Shown here one piece after another: positions 8,904-18,153 of a DNA stretch of 64,000 nt. The first letter of the stretch is position 1; each line of letters opens with the position of its first letter. Both the position numbers and the translations under genes were made by a program. The stretch covers positions 1 through 64,000 of the forward strand of contig DATKFG010000029.1 of NCBI GenBank assembly GCA_035511515.1. Reading direction: 5' to 3'. Source of the stretch: VBCK01 sp035511515. Lineage in GTDB: Bacteria > Pseudomonadota > Gammaproteobacteria > Burkholderiales > Burkholderiaceae_F. The notes below the pieces were generated by a model that did not search any database, was not told where the DNA came from, and saw only the letters and a list, made by a program, of their open reading frames with translations.

Positions 8904-9938
8904 ATGACTGGGAGAAGGCGATTCCTGATGGACACGGGAGCACTCGGTATCGGACTGGCAGCGGGCGCCGGCCAGCCGGCGGGCGCAGAAACGCCCGCGG
9001 CGGCCGCGAGCCCTCGGGGAACGGCTGCAGCGCTGCCGCCGGTCACGCTCGTGTCGATCCGGCACACGGGCGGCGGGACCGAGACGCTCGGGATCAAATT
9101 CGACGACGGCATATTCGACGTCGCGTTGGCCTCGGGCCTGCTGGCGCAGCCGGCGCCGTTGACGCTGGAGCAATTGCTGCGTGAAGGCAGCTGGTTCCAG
9201 GTCGATGCGCTGGTCGCAAGCACGCGCGCGTCCAACCTGCAGCAGGCGCTGGTGCCCGAGTCTTCGATCACCTACGGACGCCTCTTCACGAACCCGGGCA
9301 AGATCGTCGGCATCGGTCTGAACTACCGCAAGCACGCGCAGGAGCTCAAATTGCCGTTGCCGAAGGTGCCGGTGCTGTTCAACAAGTTCAACAACAGCCT
9401 GGCCGCCCACAACGGCACGATCCGGTTGCCGTCGCGTGCGGTCGCTGTCAAGTTCGACTACGAGACCGAACTGCTGGTCGTGATGGGCCGGCATGCGCGC
9501 GACGTCGCCGAAAGCGAAGCGCTCAACTACGTGGCCGGTTACTGCACGTCGAACGACTTTTCGGCGCGCGACCTGCAGTTCGAATTGGCGGGCGGGCAGT
9601 GGATGATCGGCAAGACCCTCGATTCGTTCGCGCCGATCGGCCCGTACTTCGTTTCGGCGGCACGGGTCGGCGATCCGAACAGTCTGAAGCTGGAAACCCA
9701 CGTGAATGGCGAGGTGCGGCAGTCGTCCAACACCAGCGACATGGTGTTCAACGTGCCGCAACTGATCGCGTACATATCGCGCCACTTTGCGCTCGAGCCG
9801 GGCGACATCATCTTCACCGGCACGCCCGAGGGTGTGATCTTCGGCAAGCGGCCGGACCAGCAGGTCTGGCTGAAAGCCGGTGACCAGGTGACCAGCACCA
9901 TCGAAAAACTGGGCGCGCTCAAATTCTCGCTCGCCTAG
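8904..9938 (+). CDS. Tat-exported fumarylacetoacetate hydrolase-family protein
   Basis: This 344-residue protein belongs to the FAH superfamily, which hydrolyses or decarboxylates C-C bonds of 2-keto acids with a divalent metal. The metal-binding 'FDYETELLVVMG' and downstream 'NDFSARDLQFE', 'WMIGKTLDSFAPIGPY' and 'IFTGTPEGV' blocks are all present. The N-terminus carries a twin-arginine-like signal ('GRRRFLMDTGALGIG' then an AGA site near residue 28). A strong AAAGGAGG lies a few bases before the ATG at 8904, so this start and the signal are real. An exported location is unusual, because most family members are cytoplasmic. It diverges from the S1/P1 nuclease. Confidence 0.88.
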   Translation: MTGRRRFLMDTGALGIGLAAGAGQPAGAETPAAAASPRGTAAALPPVTLVSIRHTGGGTETLGIKFDDGIFDVALASGLLAQPAPLTLEQLLREGSWFQVDALVASTRASNLQQALVPESSITYGRLFTNPGKIVGIGLNYRKHAQELKLPLPKVPVLFNKFNNSLAAHNGTIRLPSRAVAVKFDYETELLVVMGRHARDVAESEALNYVAGYCTSNDFSARDLQFELAGGQWMIGKTLDSFAPIGPYFVSAARVGDPNSLKLETHVNGEVRQSSNTSDMVFNVPQLIAYISRHFALEPGDIIFTGTPEGVIFGKRPDQQVWLKAGDQVTSTIEKLGALKFSLA

Positions 9939-10609
9939 GCGATGCTGGCGCCAGCACTCGGCCGGCTGATCGGGTTTCGGGCGGTGGGTCGATTCGATCG
10001 GCAGCGGGCCGATATTCACGGCCGCCGCGCTTGTTCTGATCGCGCTCGCGACCGCCTTTGGATCCGCGCTGCGCTGCCGGTCGGCAGCGCATTAAACGCG
10101 ATAGCGCTACTGGCCCGTATTCGGGCGAGATGCGTCGGTCGATGCCGAAGCGGCCACCGTCGGTCCAGCGGCGTTCTGGTGCGAATCCAGATAGCGCGCC
10201 GCTGCAACGACCAGCCCGACCGATCCGATCATCAAGGCGAACGTCAAAAGCGGTCCCCGAACGGGGCTGCGTCGTTTCGCTTTCATTCAATGCTCCGAAG
10301 GTAGAGAGGTTAGAGAAACCTTTACCGCGGCCGGTGCTTTTGGCGCGCCGGCCTTGAATCCTCTGGCCAAATTCTTCCGCAACGCAGCGGCTCCGACAAG
10401 CGATCTGGGTCGAAACCATCCGTAAAGATGATCCCTCTTTTTACGACGTTCTGATACGGACGGACGATTCAGAGTCGAACCTTAACCTTCCGGGGCGTGA
10501 TGCACCGGCCGTCGCACGGTTGCTGGGTGCGAGTACGGCTTTTGCGGCACTTTCTTTAGCCCGGCGTCAACGGCGTTTCATCCGGAAGGCCGGTGCGGTC
10601 ACCCGCAGT
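9939..10609. other. Intergenic stretch with one small candidate gene
   Basis: About 670 bases separate the FAH-family gene and the POT transporter, both of which end here. A perfect 14-base palindrome TGCTGGCGCCAGCA (9943-9956) follows the FAH stop within five bases and may help end transcription, though no T-run follows. The only gene I can support is the 59-codon minus-strand frame at 10107-10286. The remainder (10287-10609) is somewhat lower in GC than the flanks and shows nothing I recognise. Confidence 0.4.
10107..10286 (-). CDS. Small single-span membrane protein (hypothetical)
   Basis: A 59-residue frame starts at an ATG at 10286 with GGAG seven bases upstream. It has a basic N-terminus (MKAKRRSPVR), one hydrophobic segment of about 18 residues (11-29, LTFALMIGSVGLVVAAA) and a polar Ala/Ser/Thr-rich tail. 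This positive-inside layout is that of a small inner-membrane protein with a periplasmic tail. I recognise no family. Chance open frames are common at this GC content, so the call rests on the ribosome site and the topology. Confidence 0.45.
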   Translation of the reverse strand: MKAKRRSPVRGPLLTFALMIGSVGLVVAAARYLDSHQNAAGPTVAASASTDASRPNTGQ

Positions 10610-12076
10610 TCAGGCGCGCCCGTGCATCCAGCGTCGCAGCAGCGGCACGACGGCGAGCAGCACGATGCCGGGGCCGATCGAGCTGCCGACCAGGAACTGG
10701 TACAGGGGAATTTTCGACTCGACCAACAGGCTCTCGAGCGTGCCGGCAAGGTAATTGCCGGCGCTGAACGAACAGAACCACACGCCCATCATCAGCCCGA
10801 CCATCCGCGCGGGCGACACCCGGGTCACCATCGACAGGCCAACCGGCGATATGCACAGCTCACCGATCGTATGCAGCAGGTAGACGGCGGTCAGCCACAA
10901 CGGGCTGATCTGGCCGATCAGGTCGGCGCGCTGCTGCGCGATCGCCAGCACGACGAAGCCCAGGCCCAGGATGATCATCCCGATCGCCATCTTGGATGGC
11001 GCCGACAGCGCGCGCGGCGAGCGATCGAGCCGGGTCCAGAACGCCGACAGGATGGGACCGAACAGCACGATCGCGACCGGATTGATCGATTGGAAGAACG
11101 ACGCCGGAATCTGCCAGCCGCCTACGACGCGGTCGGTGAGGTTGTCGGCGAACAGGTTCATCGTGCCGCCGGCCTGTTCGAATCCCATCCAGAAAAAGAC
11201 GTTGAACAGGCCCAGCACCATGATCGACAGCACCCGCTCGAAGTCCTGCCGGCCGCCCGAACGGTGCGCCGACAACAGGATCCATGCCAGTGCGGCGAAA
11301 GGCAGCGCGATCTTGACCTGCCAGGGCACCATCGCCCACGTCGAGGCGGCTGCCCCCAGCGCCGCCAGCGCCGCATAGACGAAAGGGATCGCCGCCAGGC
11401 TCAGCAGCGCCACGTGCACCCAGTCTTTCGGAAGCAGGCGCGTACCGTCCCGTCCGGGCGGCAGTCCCGACGTGCCGAACCGGTCCTGTCCGACCACGAA
11501 CTGCGCCAGCCCGAACGCCATCCCGACCGCGGCGGAGGCGAAGCCCCAGTGCCATGCCACCTTCTCGCCCAGATAACCGGCCACGAACGGCGCGATGCCG
11601 GCGCCGACGTTGATGCCCATGTAAAAGTAGGTGAACCCGGCATCGCGCCGCGGATCCTTCTCGCCGTACTGCTGGCCCAGCAGCGACGTGATGTTGGGCT
11701 TGAAAAAGCCGTTGCCGACGACCAGCAGCCCGAGCGCCGGATACAGCAGGGCCGGCACCGCCATGGCCGCGTGCCCGAGCATCATCACGGTGCCGCCGAT
11801 CAGGATGGCCTTGCGAAATCCCAGCACCCGGTCGGCGAGGTAACCGCCCACGATCGGCAGCAGGTAGACCAGTCCGGTGTACACCGCGTACACCCCGAGC
11901 GCCTCGCTGCGCGAGGCACCGACCGCCTTGACCAGATAGAGCACGAGCAGGGCGCGCATCCCGTAGTAGCTGAAGCGCTCCCACATTTCGCTGCGGAAAA
12001 GCGTCCACAGCGCGCGCGGCTGGCGCAGATCGGCAGGGGCTGCAGCAGCCGGTGCGGCAATCGCGGTGGAGGCCAT
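10610..12076 (-). CDS. POT/PTR-family proton-dependent oligopeptide transporter
   Basis: The 488-residue inner-membrane protein imports di- and tripeptides with protons. The family's ExxER motif is seen near the N-terminus ('EMWERFSYYGMRALLVLYL', about residues 30-48), followed by the PTR2 signature region 'GGYLADRVLGFRKAILIGG' and 'FTYFYMGINVGAGIAPF'. Some 12-14 hydrophobic helices can be counted. The ATG at 12076 sits just before the conserved part. It diverges from the dipeptidyl carboxypeptidase gene dcp across 113 bases, so peptide uptake and breakdown may share a control region. Substrate preference cannot be read from sequence. Confidence 0.94.
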   Translation of the reverse strand: MASTAIAAPAAAAPADLRQPRALWTLFRSEMWERFSYYGMRALLVLYLVKAVGASRSEALGVYAVYTGLVYLLPIVGGYLADRVLGFRKAILIGGTVMMLGHAAMAVPALLYPALGLLVVGNGFFKPNITSLLGQQYGEKDPRRDAGFTYFYMGINVGAGIAPFVAGYLGEKVAWHWGFASAAVGMAFGLAQFVVGQDRFGTSGLPPGRDGTRLLPKDWVHVALLSLAAIPFVYAALAALGAAASTWAMVPWQVKIALPFAALAWILLSAHRSGGRQDFERVLSIMVLGLFNVFFWMGFEQAGGTMNLFADNLTDRVVGGWQIPASFFQSINPVAIVLFGPILSAFWTRLDRSPRALSAPSKMAIGMIILGLGFVVLAIAQQRADLIGQISPLWLTAVYLLHTIGELCISPVGLSMVTRVSPARMVGLMMGVWFCSFSAGNYLAGTLESLLVESKIPLYQFLVGSSIGPGIVLLAVVPLLRRWMHGRA

Positions 12077-12189
12077 CGAACGGGATCTTGTGCGGCCGGT
12101 CGTATCGGGTGCACGATTCTGCGCGGGACGTACAGTAGCCCGGATCGAGCGGGCGGTGAAGGGCGCGCCGGAGCGAAAGGAGCATCGCA

Positions 12190-14370
12190 ATGCACAAGTT
12201 GCCGAGTCTGGTCGCACTGTTGTTGACTTCGGGCGCGCCGCTTTGGGCCGCGGATGAACCGGCCGCCCCGGCCGCGCCGCCGAGCGCGCCGAACCCATTC
12301 GCCGAGCTCAGCGCGCTGCCGTATCGCCTGCCGCGGTTCGATGCGATCAAGGACTCCGATTTCGAGCCGGCCTTCGAGGCGGGCATGGCAGAGCAGCTCG
12401 CGCAGGCCGACGCGATCGCGCACAATCCGCAGCCGCCGGACTTCGAGAACACGCTGGTGGCGCTGGAGCGGTCCGGCGGCATGCTCGAGCGCGTCTCCAA
12501 GGTCTTTTTCAACCTGGACGCCTCCAACACCAATCCGCAGATCCAGGCGATCCGGCAGCGGATGGCACCCAGGCTGGCGGCGCACAAGGACCAGATCTTT
12601 CTGAATCCGGACCTTTTCGCCCGGGTCGAGGCGGTGTGGCGCAGCCGCGCCGACCTGGGCCTGGATCCGGAGTCGCTCCAACTGGTTCAGCGCTATCACA
12701 CGCTGTTCGTGCGTGCCGGTGCCGGCCTGGCCGCACCCGAACAGGCCCGGCTGCGCACGCTCAATGAGCGGATCGCCGAGCTCACCACGCGTTTCGACCA
12801 GAACGTGCGCAAAGCAACCAACGACGGAGCGGTCGTGATCGACGACGCGTCGGCCCTGGAGGGCCTGTCGCCCGAGCAGATGGGGTCGGCCGAACAGGCG
12901 GCACGGGCCCGGGGACTCGAGCACAAATGGGTGGTCGCCCTGCAGAACACGACGATTCAGCCGGTGCTGGCGCAGCTGAAGAACCGCGCGCTGCGCGAGC
13001 GCATCTACCGGGCCTCGGCCTCGCGCGCCAGTGGCGGCGAGACCGACAACACCGGCGTCATCGCCGAGCTGGTCAAAGTGCGCGCGGAGCGCGCGCGCCT
13101 GCTCGGGTTCCCGGACCACGCCGCCTACGTGCTGGCCGACCAGGGCGCCGGCACGTCCGCCGCCGTCAACCGGATGCTGACCGAACTGGCACCGGCCGCG
13201 GTCGCCAAGGTCCGGCGCGACGCGGGCGAGTTGCAGTCCTTGATCGACTCCCAGGCGCGCGCGGCGCACGCGCCGTCCTTCCGGCTGCAGGCCTGGGACT
13301 GGGCGTACTACGCGGAACAGTTGCGCAAGGGCCGCTTCGATTTCAGCGAATCGGACGTGAAGCCGTATTTCGAGATGAACCGGGTCCTGCAGGATGGCGT
13401 TTTCTACGCGGCCCACGAGCTGTACGGCCTGACGTTCAAGGCCCGCGACGACCTGCCGCGCTATCACCCGGATGTGCGCATCTACGAGGTCTTCGACGCC
13501 GATGGAAGCCGGCTTGCGCTGTTGCTGACGGATCTGTACGCGCGCGAATCCAAGCAGGGTGGTGCCTGGATGAACGAGTTCGTCGGGCAGTCGCGCCTGA
13601 CGAGCACCCGGGCCGTGGTGATCATCAACTTGAACGTTGCCAGGCCCGCCGAGGGACAGCCCGCATTGATGACCTTCGAGGAGTCGACCACGATGTTCCA
13701 CGAGTTCGGCCACGCGCTGCACGGGATGCTGTCCAGTGTGAAGTATCCGTTGCTGCATGGAACCGCGACGCCGCCCGATTTTGTCGAATACCCGTCCCAG
13801 TTCAACGAGATGTGGGCGCGCGAGCCGGCCGTGCTGGTGCACTACGCCCGCCACTTCCAGACCGGCGAGCCGATGCCGCAGGCCCTTCTGGACAAGGTGC
13901 TGGCGGCCCAGAAGTTCGACCAGGGCTACGCGACCACCGAATACCTGGCCGCGGCGATCCTGGACCAGTCCTGGCACCAGATCGGCCCGGAACGGGCACC
14001 GCCGGCGGCGCAGGCGATGGCGTTCGAGAAGGCGGCCCTGCAGCGCGCGCGCGTCGACCTGGAGGCGGTGCCGCCGCGCTACCACTCGTCCTATTTCACT
14101 CACATCTTCGACGTCGGCTACGACGCGAAGTATTACGCCTATATCTGGAGCGAGGTGCTGGCGCGCGACACGGAACAATGGTTCCATCGTCACGGCGGGC
14201 TGGACCGGGCCAACGGGGACTTCTTCCGCGCCAAGGTGCTGTCGCGCGGCCGCAGCGAGGAGCCTAAAGAGCTGTTCGAGGCGTTCTATGGAGGACCGGC
14301 CGAAATAAGTCCCTTGCTGCAGCACCGCGGACTGGCTCCGACACTGCATAATGCGGGCCCGCATGGTTGA
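12190..14370 (+). CDS. dcp: M3-family zinc peptidase, peptidyl-dipeptidase Dcp
   Basis: Dcp removes C-terminal dipeptides from oligopeptides. The 726-residue length fits the family. The zinc-binding HExxH motif appears as 'FHEFGHALHGML' near residues 503-514, with the third ligand Glu expected in the downstream 'EYPSQFNEMW' segment. The C-terminal 'YHSSYFTHIF...YDAKYYAYIWSEVLARD' block is typical of Dcp as opposed to oligopeptidase A. A signal peptide (residues 1-20, ending LWAA) indicates a periplasmic form. An AAAGGAG lies before the ATG at 12190. Confidence 0.93.
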   Translation: MHKLPSLVALLLTSGAPLWAADEPAAPAAPPSAPNPFAELSALPYRLPRFDAIKDSDFEPAFEAGMAEQLAQADAIAHNPQPPDFENTLVALERSGGMLERVSKVFFNLDASNTNPQIQAIRQRMAPRLAAHKDQIFLNPDLFARVEAVWRSRADLGLDPESLQLVQRYHTLFVRAGAGLAAPEQARLRTLNERIAELTTRFDQNVRKATNDGAVVIDDASALEGLSPEQMGSAEQAARARGLEHKWVVALQNTTIQPVLAQLKNRALRERIYRASASRASGGETDNTGVIAELVKVRAERARLLGFPDHAAYVLADQGAGTSAAVNRMLTELAPAAVAKVRRDAGELQSLIDSQARAAHAPSFRLQAWDWAYYAEQLRKGRFDFSESDVKPYFEMNRVLQDGVFYAAHELYGLTFKARDDLPRYHPDVRIYEVFDADGSRLALLLTDLYARESKQGGAWMNEFVGQSRLTSTRAVVIINLNVARPAEGQPALMTFEESTTMFHEFGHALHGMLSSVKYPLLHGTATPPDFVEYPSQFNEMWAREPAVLVHYARHFQTGEPMPQALLDKVLAAQKFDQGYATTEYLAAAILDQSWHQIGPERAPPAAQAMAFEKAALQRARVDLEAVPPRYHSSYFTHIFDVGYDAKYYAYIWSEVLARDTEQWFHRHGGLDRANGDFFRAKVLSRGRSEEPKELFEAFYGGPAEISPLLQHRGLAPTLHNAGPHG

Positions 14371-14379
14371 TCAGGATGG

Positions 14380-15558
14380 GTGCCCGCGAAAATGCCGAAC
14401 GACCTTTCAGATGCGCAGCTTGCGCAGGCCCGCTGCGCCTTGTCGCTCGCGCAGGTCAAGGAGGCGGTGGCGCGCTTCGGCGACGGCCGGCCGGCGCTGG
14501 TGCTGGACGTTGCGCGCGTGCGCGAAAACGCGCGGCGCTTCGCCCGCGCAATGCCCCCGGTGCGCCCGCACTACGCGGTCAAAGCCAATCCGGATCGGCA
14601 CGTGCTGCTCGCCTTGGCGCAGGAAGGCGCCGGGTTCGAGATCGCCTCGCCGGCGGAGCTCGACCTGGTGCGGTCGATCGGCGTGCCGGCCGCCGACGTT
14701 TTCTACAGCAACCCGGTGCGGTCCGCCGAGGCGATCCAGTACGCGGCACGCCGTGGCGTCCAGTGGTACGCGTTCGATTGCGCGCAGGAGCTCGGCAAGT
14801 TCGCCAGGCTCAAGCAGGACGCCCGGTTGTACCTTCGGATCGAGACCAGCAACGAGGGCTCCGACTGGCCGTTGAGCGGTAAGTTCGGCGCAGCCGCCTC
14901 CGACATCGATCCGATCATCGAGGAAGCCACGCGCCTGGGACTGGATATCGCCGGAGTGACCTTTCACGTCGGCAGCCAATGCCGCAACCCGCAGAACTGG
15001 CGCAGCGCGATCCGTTCCGCCCGCGCGGTGTTCGACCGCCTGGCCGCTGCCGGTCAGCGACCGCGCCTGCTGGACCTGGGCGGCGGCTTTCCGGTCCAGT
15101 TGACCGAGCCGACGCCGGCCATCGAGCCGATCGGAGCGCTGATCCTGGAGGAACTGGCGCAGTTCGACCCGGACGTTCGCCTGATCGCCGAACCCGGGCG
15201 GTTCATGGTGGCCGACGCCGGATGCTTCGTCGCGCACGTGATCGGAACGGCCACGCGCAACGGGCAACGGTGGATGCACTGGGACGCCGGCGTATTCGGC
15301 GGCCTGTTCGAGACCAGCGATGGCCTGCGCTACAACCTGCACGCGGATCGCACCGGAGCGGCGCTTGCGTGGAATATCGCCGGCCCGACCTGCGATTCGG
15401 TCGACGTGTGCATGCGCGGCCAGATGCTGCCGGCCGACATCGTCGAGGGCGATTCGATCTACGTGCTGAACGCCGGCGCCTATTCAACCGCTTACGCCAG
15501 CCAGTTCAACGGATTCCCGCCGCCGCAGGTGATCGTGTTCGACAGCGGCGAAGACTGA
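14380..15558 (+). CDS. Type III PLP-dependent decarboxylase (ornithine/lysine decarboxylase family)
   Basis: The 392-residue protein has the alanine-racemase-like PLP fold of eukaryotic-type ornithine decarboxylase. The PLP lysine is in 'HYAVKANPD' (about residue 69), the glycine loop in 'LDLGGGFPV', a phosphate-binding 'EPGRF' follows, and the active-site Cys of the partner subunit is in 'GPTCDSVDV'. Products would be putrescine or cadaverine. GTG at 14380 is the first start; ATG at 14392 is an equally possible start, as no strong ribosome site decides. It lies 9 bases after dcp and may be cotranscribed. Ornithine versus lysine specificity is not resolvable here. Confidence 0.9.
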   Translation: MPAKMPNDLSDAQLAQARCALSLAQVKEAVARFGDGRPALVLDVARVRENARRFARAMPPVRPHYAVKANPDRHVLLALAQEGAGFEIASPAELDLVRSIGVPAADVFYSNPVRSAEAIQYAARRGVQWYAFDCAQELGKFARLKQDARLYLRIETSNEGSDWPLSGKFGAAASDIDPIIEEATRLGLDIAGVTFHVGSQCRNPQNWRSAIRSARAVFDRLAAAGQRPRLLDLGGGFPVQLTEPTPAIEPIGALILEELAQFDPDVRLIAEPGRFMVADAGCFVAHVIGTATRNGQRWMHWDAGVFGGLFETSDGLRYNLHADRTGAALAWNIAGPTCDSVDVCMRGQMLPADIVEGDSIYVLNAGAYSTAYASQFNGFPPPQVIVFDSGED

Positions 15559-15712
15559 CGCGCCGTTTGGCGTATCTCCTCGTCGCCATCGATCCTTTTC
15601 AATTTGTATCAGCACTCCCTCGAAGGGATTAGCCGAGGAGCGGGAAAATCTTGATTGTTCGCACCCGTCGGTTGGACGATAGTTTTTTGTGGACCAACGG
15701 AGGACGTGCGCC

Positions 15713-17281
15713 ATGAACAGCAAAATCCTGATCACCAGTACATCGATCGCGCTGGCGGCCGCCACGATCCTGGCCGCCTGCGGCGGCGGCTCCTCGGGCG
15801 GGATGTCCAGTTCGTCGAGCATGTCGTCGAGCATGGCCAGCGCCAGCGGCACCATCACCGGCTTCGGCAGCGTGTTCGTGAACGGGCAGGAGTTCGCCAC
15901 CGACATGCACACGCAGGTGCTCGACGGCGACAACGATGACGCGGCCTCGTCGACCTCGAGCCTGGCGGTGGGCATGACGGTCGATGTCGACGCCTCCGGC
16001 GGCTCCGCGACGATGCTGCGTTTCACCAGCGCGGTCCGGGGTGAAGTCGACGCGGTCGATCAGATGCAGGGCACGCTGACGGTGCTCGGGCAGACGGTGC
16101 AGACCACGGGCGGCACCTCGTTCGCCGGCAACGTGGGCAACACCCCGTCCGGGTCCTCCGTCGCTCAGTTCAGCGACATCCACGTCGGCGAGTACGTGGT
16201 CGTGTTCGGTTACCTGGAGTGCACCGGTGCGAGCTGCAGTTCCGGGGCGACCAGCCTCGTCGCCACGCTGGTCAATGAACCGGCCTCGATGGGCAAGTAC
16301 CGGGTGCAGGGCTACGTGAACAACTACAGCTCCAGCACCAACAGCTTCACGATCAACGGGCTGACGGTCGACATCGCCACGACCGGCGCTTCGCCCACCA
16401 TGTGCAACACGATGAACTGCTCCTTCTCCAACGGCGATTTCGTGTCGGTGCGCTCGACCACGGCCCCGAACGGGTCGTTCACGGCCGGCACGCTGACCTT
16501 GACGGCCAGCGATGTGAAGCTGCGTAACGTGGCTCCCACGTTTGCGGTCGGCAGCACCGTGACGATCGAGGGCCCGGTAAGCCAGCTGAACGGCACCACC
16601 TTCGTCGTGCGCGGAATCACGGTCGATGCCTCGGGCATCTCTTCCAGCGTGATGGCCGCTCTGGCGAGCAACCAGATCGTCGAGGTCACGGGCACGGTGA
16701 CCGCCGGCAGCATGACCTCCGGCGCCACCCTGAAGGCCACGTCCATCGAGGTGGAACGCCATGCGACGTTCGCGCTGATGGGCGCGGTCGACCCGGGATC
16801 GGTCTCGATGAGCGGGTTCTCGGTCCTGGGCCAGATGTTCAGCGTGACCACCCAGACGCGCTTTGCCGACCGGGCGATGGACGTGCGGCCGTTCAACTCG
16901 ACCAACTTCGCCAGCGTGCTGATGGCGGGCGACCAGGTGATCGTCAGCGGCTACCCCTCCGGCAGCGGCAACGTGGCCACGCGCGTCGACAGGATCCCGA
17001 CGCCGAGCTCTGCGGCCGCCGCGGTGGAGGGCGTGGTCAGCAGCGACAACGCTCCGACCGACACCATGATGACGGTGGCGGGCATCACGGTGACGATCAA
17101 TTCAAGCACGAAGCTGTTCTATTCAGGCGCTGGGATGACCCCGACCCCGGCCGGATTCTTCGGGGCGATTACTCCGAACGCGACGGTGGCCGCGGCGTTC
17201 GGAACGCCGGGCTCGGCACCGGGCACCCTCACGGCAGCCGATGCGGCCGCGCTGAGCCCGGTTTCCCGCTGGGAGGACTAG
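15713..17281 (+). CDS. DUF5666 repeat lipoprotein
   Basis: The 522-residue product has a lipoprotein signal with lipobox 'LAAC' near residue 23, then a Gly/Ser/Met-rich linker. The rest is built of about six related beta-rich units of roughly 70-90 residues, each with a 'G.V......' strand followed by 'f.v.G..v' ('GTITGFGSVFVNG', 'GYVNNYSSSTNSFTINGLTV', 'GPVSQLNGTTFVVRGITV', 'GVVSSDNAPTDTMMTVAGITV'). This is the pattern of DUF5666. The gene has GGAGG before its ATG and stands alone between the decarboxylase and a convergent SDR. It is likely outer-membrane or periplasm-anchored; function unknown. Confidence 0.85.
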   Translation: MNSKILITSTSIALAAATILAACGGGSSGGMSSSSSMSSSMASASGTITGFGSVFVNGQEFATDMHTQVLDGDNDDAASSTSSLAVGMTVDVDASGGSATMLRFTSAVRGEVDAVDQMQGTLTVLGQTVQTTGGTSFAGNVGNTPSGSSVAQFSDIHVGEYVVVFGYLECTGASCSSGATSLVATLVNEPASMGKYRVQGYVNNYSSSTNSFTINGLTVDIATTGASPTMCNTMNCSFSNGDFVSVRSTTAPNGSFTAGTLTLTASDVKLRNVAPTFAVGSTVTIEGPVSQLNGTTFVVRGITVDASGISSSVMAALASNQIVEVTGTVTAGSMTSGATLKATSIEVERHATFALMGAVDPGSVSMSGFSVLGQMFSVTTQTRFADRAMDVRPFNSTNFASVLMAGDQVIVSGYPSGSGNVATRVDRIPTPSSAAAAVEGVVSSDNAPTDTMMTVAGITVTINSSTKLFYSGAGMTPTPAGFFGAITPNATVAAAFGTPGSAPGTLTAADAAALSPVSRWED

Positions 17282-17290
17282 CTCCGGCTG

Positions 17291-17330
17291 CCCTCTCCCA
17301 CGCCAGTGGGAGAGGGGCTGGGGGTGAGGG
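17291..17330. repeat. Short stem-loop related to the 127-bp palindromic repeat; likely bidirectional terminator
   Basis: Arms CCCTCTCCCAC (17291-17301) and GTGGGAGAGGG (17306-17316) form a perfect 11-bp stem with a four-base loop. The downstream GGGGGTGAGGG (17320-17330) matches the outer edge of the repeats at 4854 and 34784. It looks like a reduced member of the same element family. It lies between the convergent ends of the DUF5666 gene and an SDR gene, where a two-way terminator would be expected. Confidence 0.6.
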
Positions 17331-17350
17331 CCCGGGAAAAGGCCGGCCGG

Positions 17351-18124
17351 CTACCGATATCCCCCGTCCGGCATCAATATCTGCCCGACCAGGTAAGGAA
17401 TCGTCAGCAGATGGGCCACGCACTGGCCCATTTCTTCCGGCGTGCCCCACCGGCCCATCCATATCTTCGCGCTCTCGCTGGCGCGCACGTCGTCCGGCAG
17501 CGTGTCGTTCATCGCGGTCTGGATCCAGCCCGGCGCCAGCGCGTTCACGCAGATCCGCGACAACGCGAGCTTTTGGGCGGCGTTGCGCATCAGCAGGTTG
17601 GCGCCGGCCTTGGACGCGTCGTAGTGCGCAGACACCGGGTCGTAGGCATTGACCCCGTTGGATGACGTCACCAGCACCACCTTGCCCCTCCACTCGTCGA
17701 CCACAGGGTTCCGGCTCATCATCAGGCCCGCATACTTCAACACCAGGAAAGTCCCGGTCAGATTCGCGTTCAGCACCGTGTCCCACTCTTTCTGGGTCTG
17801 TTCGAAGAACTCGGTGTTGGGCGAAATGCCCGCGCTGTGAACCACATAGCGGATGTTGCCGGCGCCGCGGATGGCTTCGGAGAAAAAATCGGCGACCGAT
17901 TCCTCCTTTCCGATTTCGCAGGAAATCGCGTGCACCCAGCTGGCAGGCGCGGCCGCGCGCAACCGATCCAGCGCCGAACGGGTCTTGTCCGCATTGCGGC
18001 TGGCCGAGATCACGACCGAGCCGCCGGCGCGCACGATCGTTTCGGCAATGGCCAGGCCGATACCGCTGGCACCGCCGGTGACGACGCTGGTCGTTCCGGA
18101 AAAGTCGAACTGGACTTTCACCAT
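17351..18124 (-). CDS. Short-chain dehydrogenase/reductase (SDR)
   Basis: The 257-residue protein is a classical SDR. It has the cofactor loop 'TGGASGIG' (residues 16-23), the 'NxxG' region as 'VVHSAGIS', the catalytic Ser in 'VTSSNGVNA', the YxxxK pair in 'YDASKAGANLL', and 'ALAPGWIQTAM' downstream. The end 'LVGQILMPDGGYR' is the usual SDR C-terminus. Substrate unknown. The Asn of the usual NNAG motif is replaced by His-Ser, which is tolerated in some members. It shares its orientation with the TPR membrane protein upstream, 29 bases away. Confidence 0.88.
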   Translation of the reverse strand: MVKVQFDFSGTTSVVTGGASGIGLAIAETIVRAGGSVVISASRNADKTRSALDRLRAAAPASWVHAISCEIGKEESVADFFSEAIRGAGNIRYVVHSAGISPNTEFFEQTQKEWDTVLNANLTGTFLVLKYAGLMMSRNPVVDEWRGKVVLVTSSNGVNAYDPVSAHYDASKAGANLLMRNAAQKLALSRICVNALAPGWIQTAMNDTLPDDVRASESAKIWMGRWGTPEEMGQCVAHLLTIPYLVGQILMPDGGYR

Positions 18125-18153
18125 TGCATCTTCCTCGCGTGGGTGACGGGACC

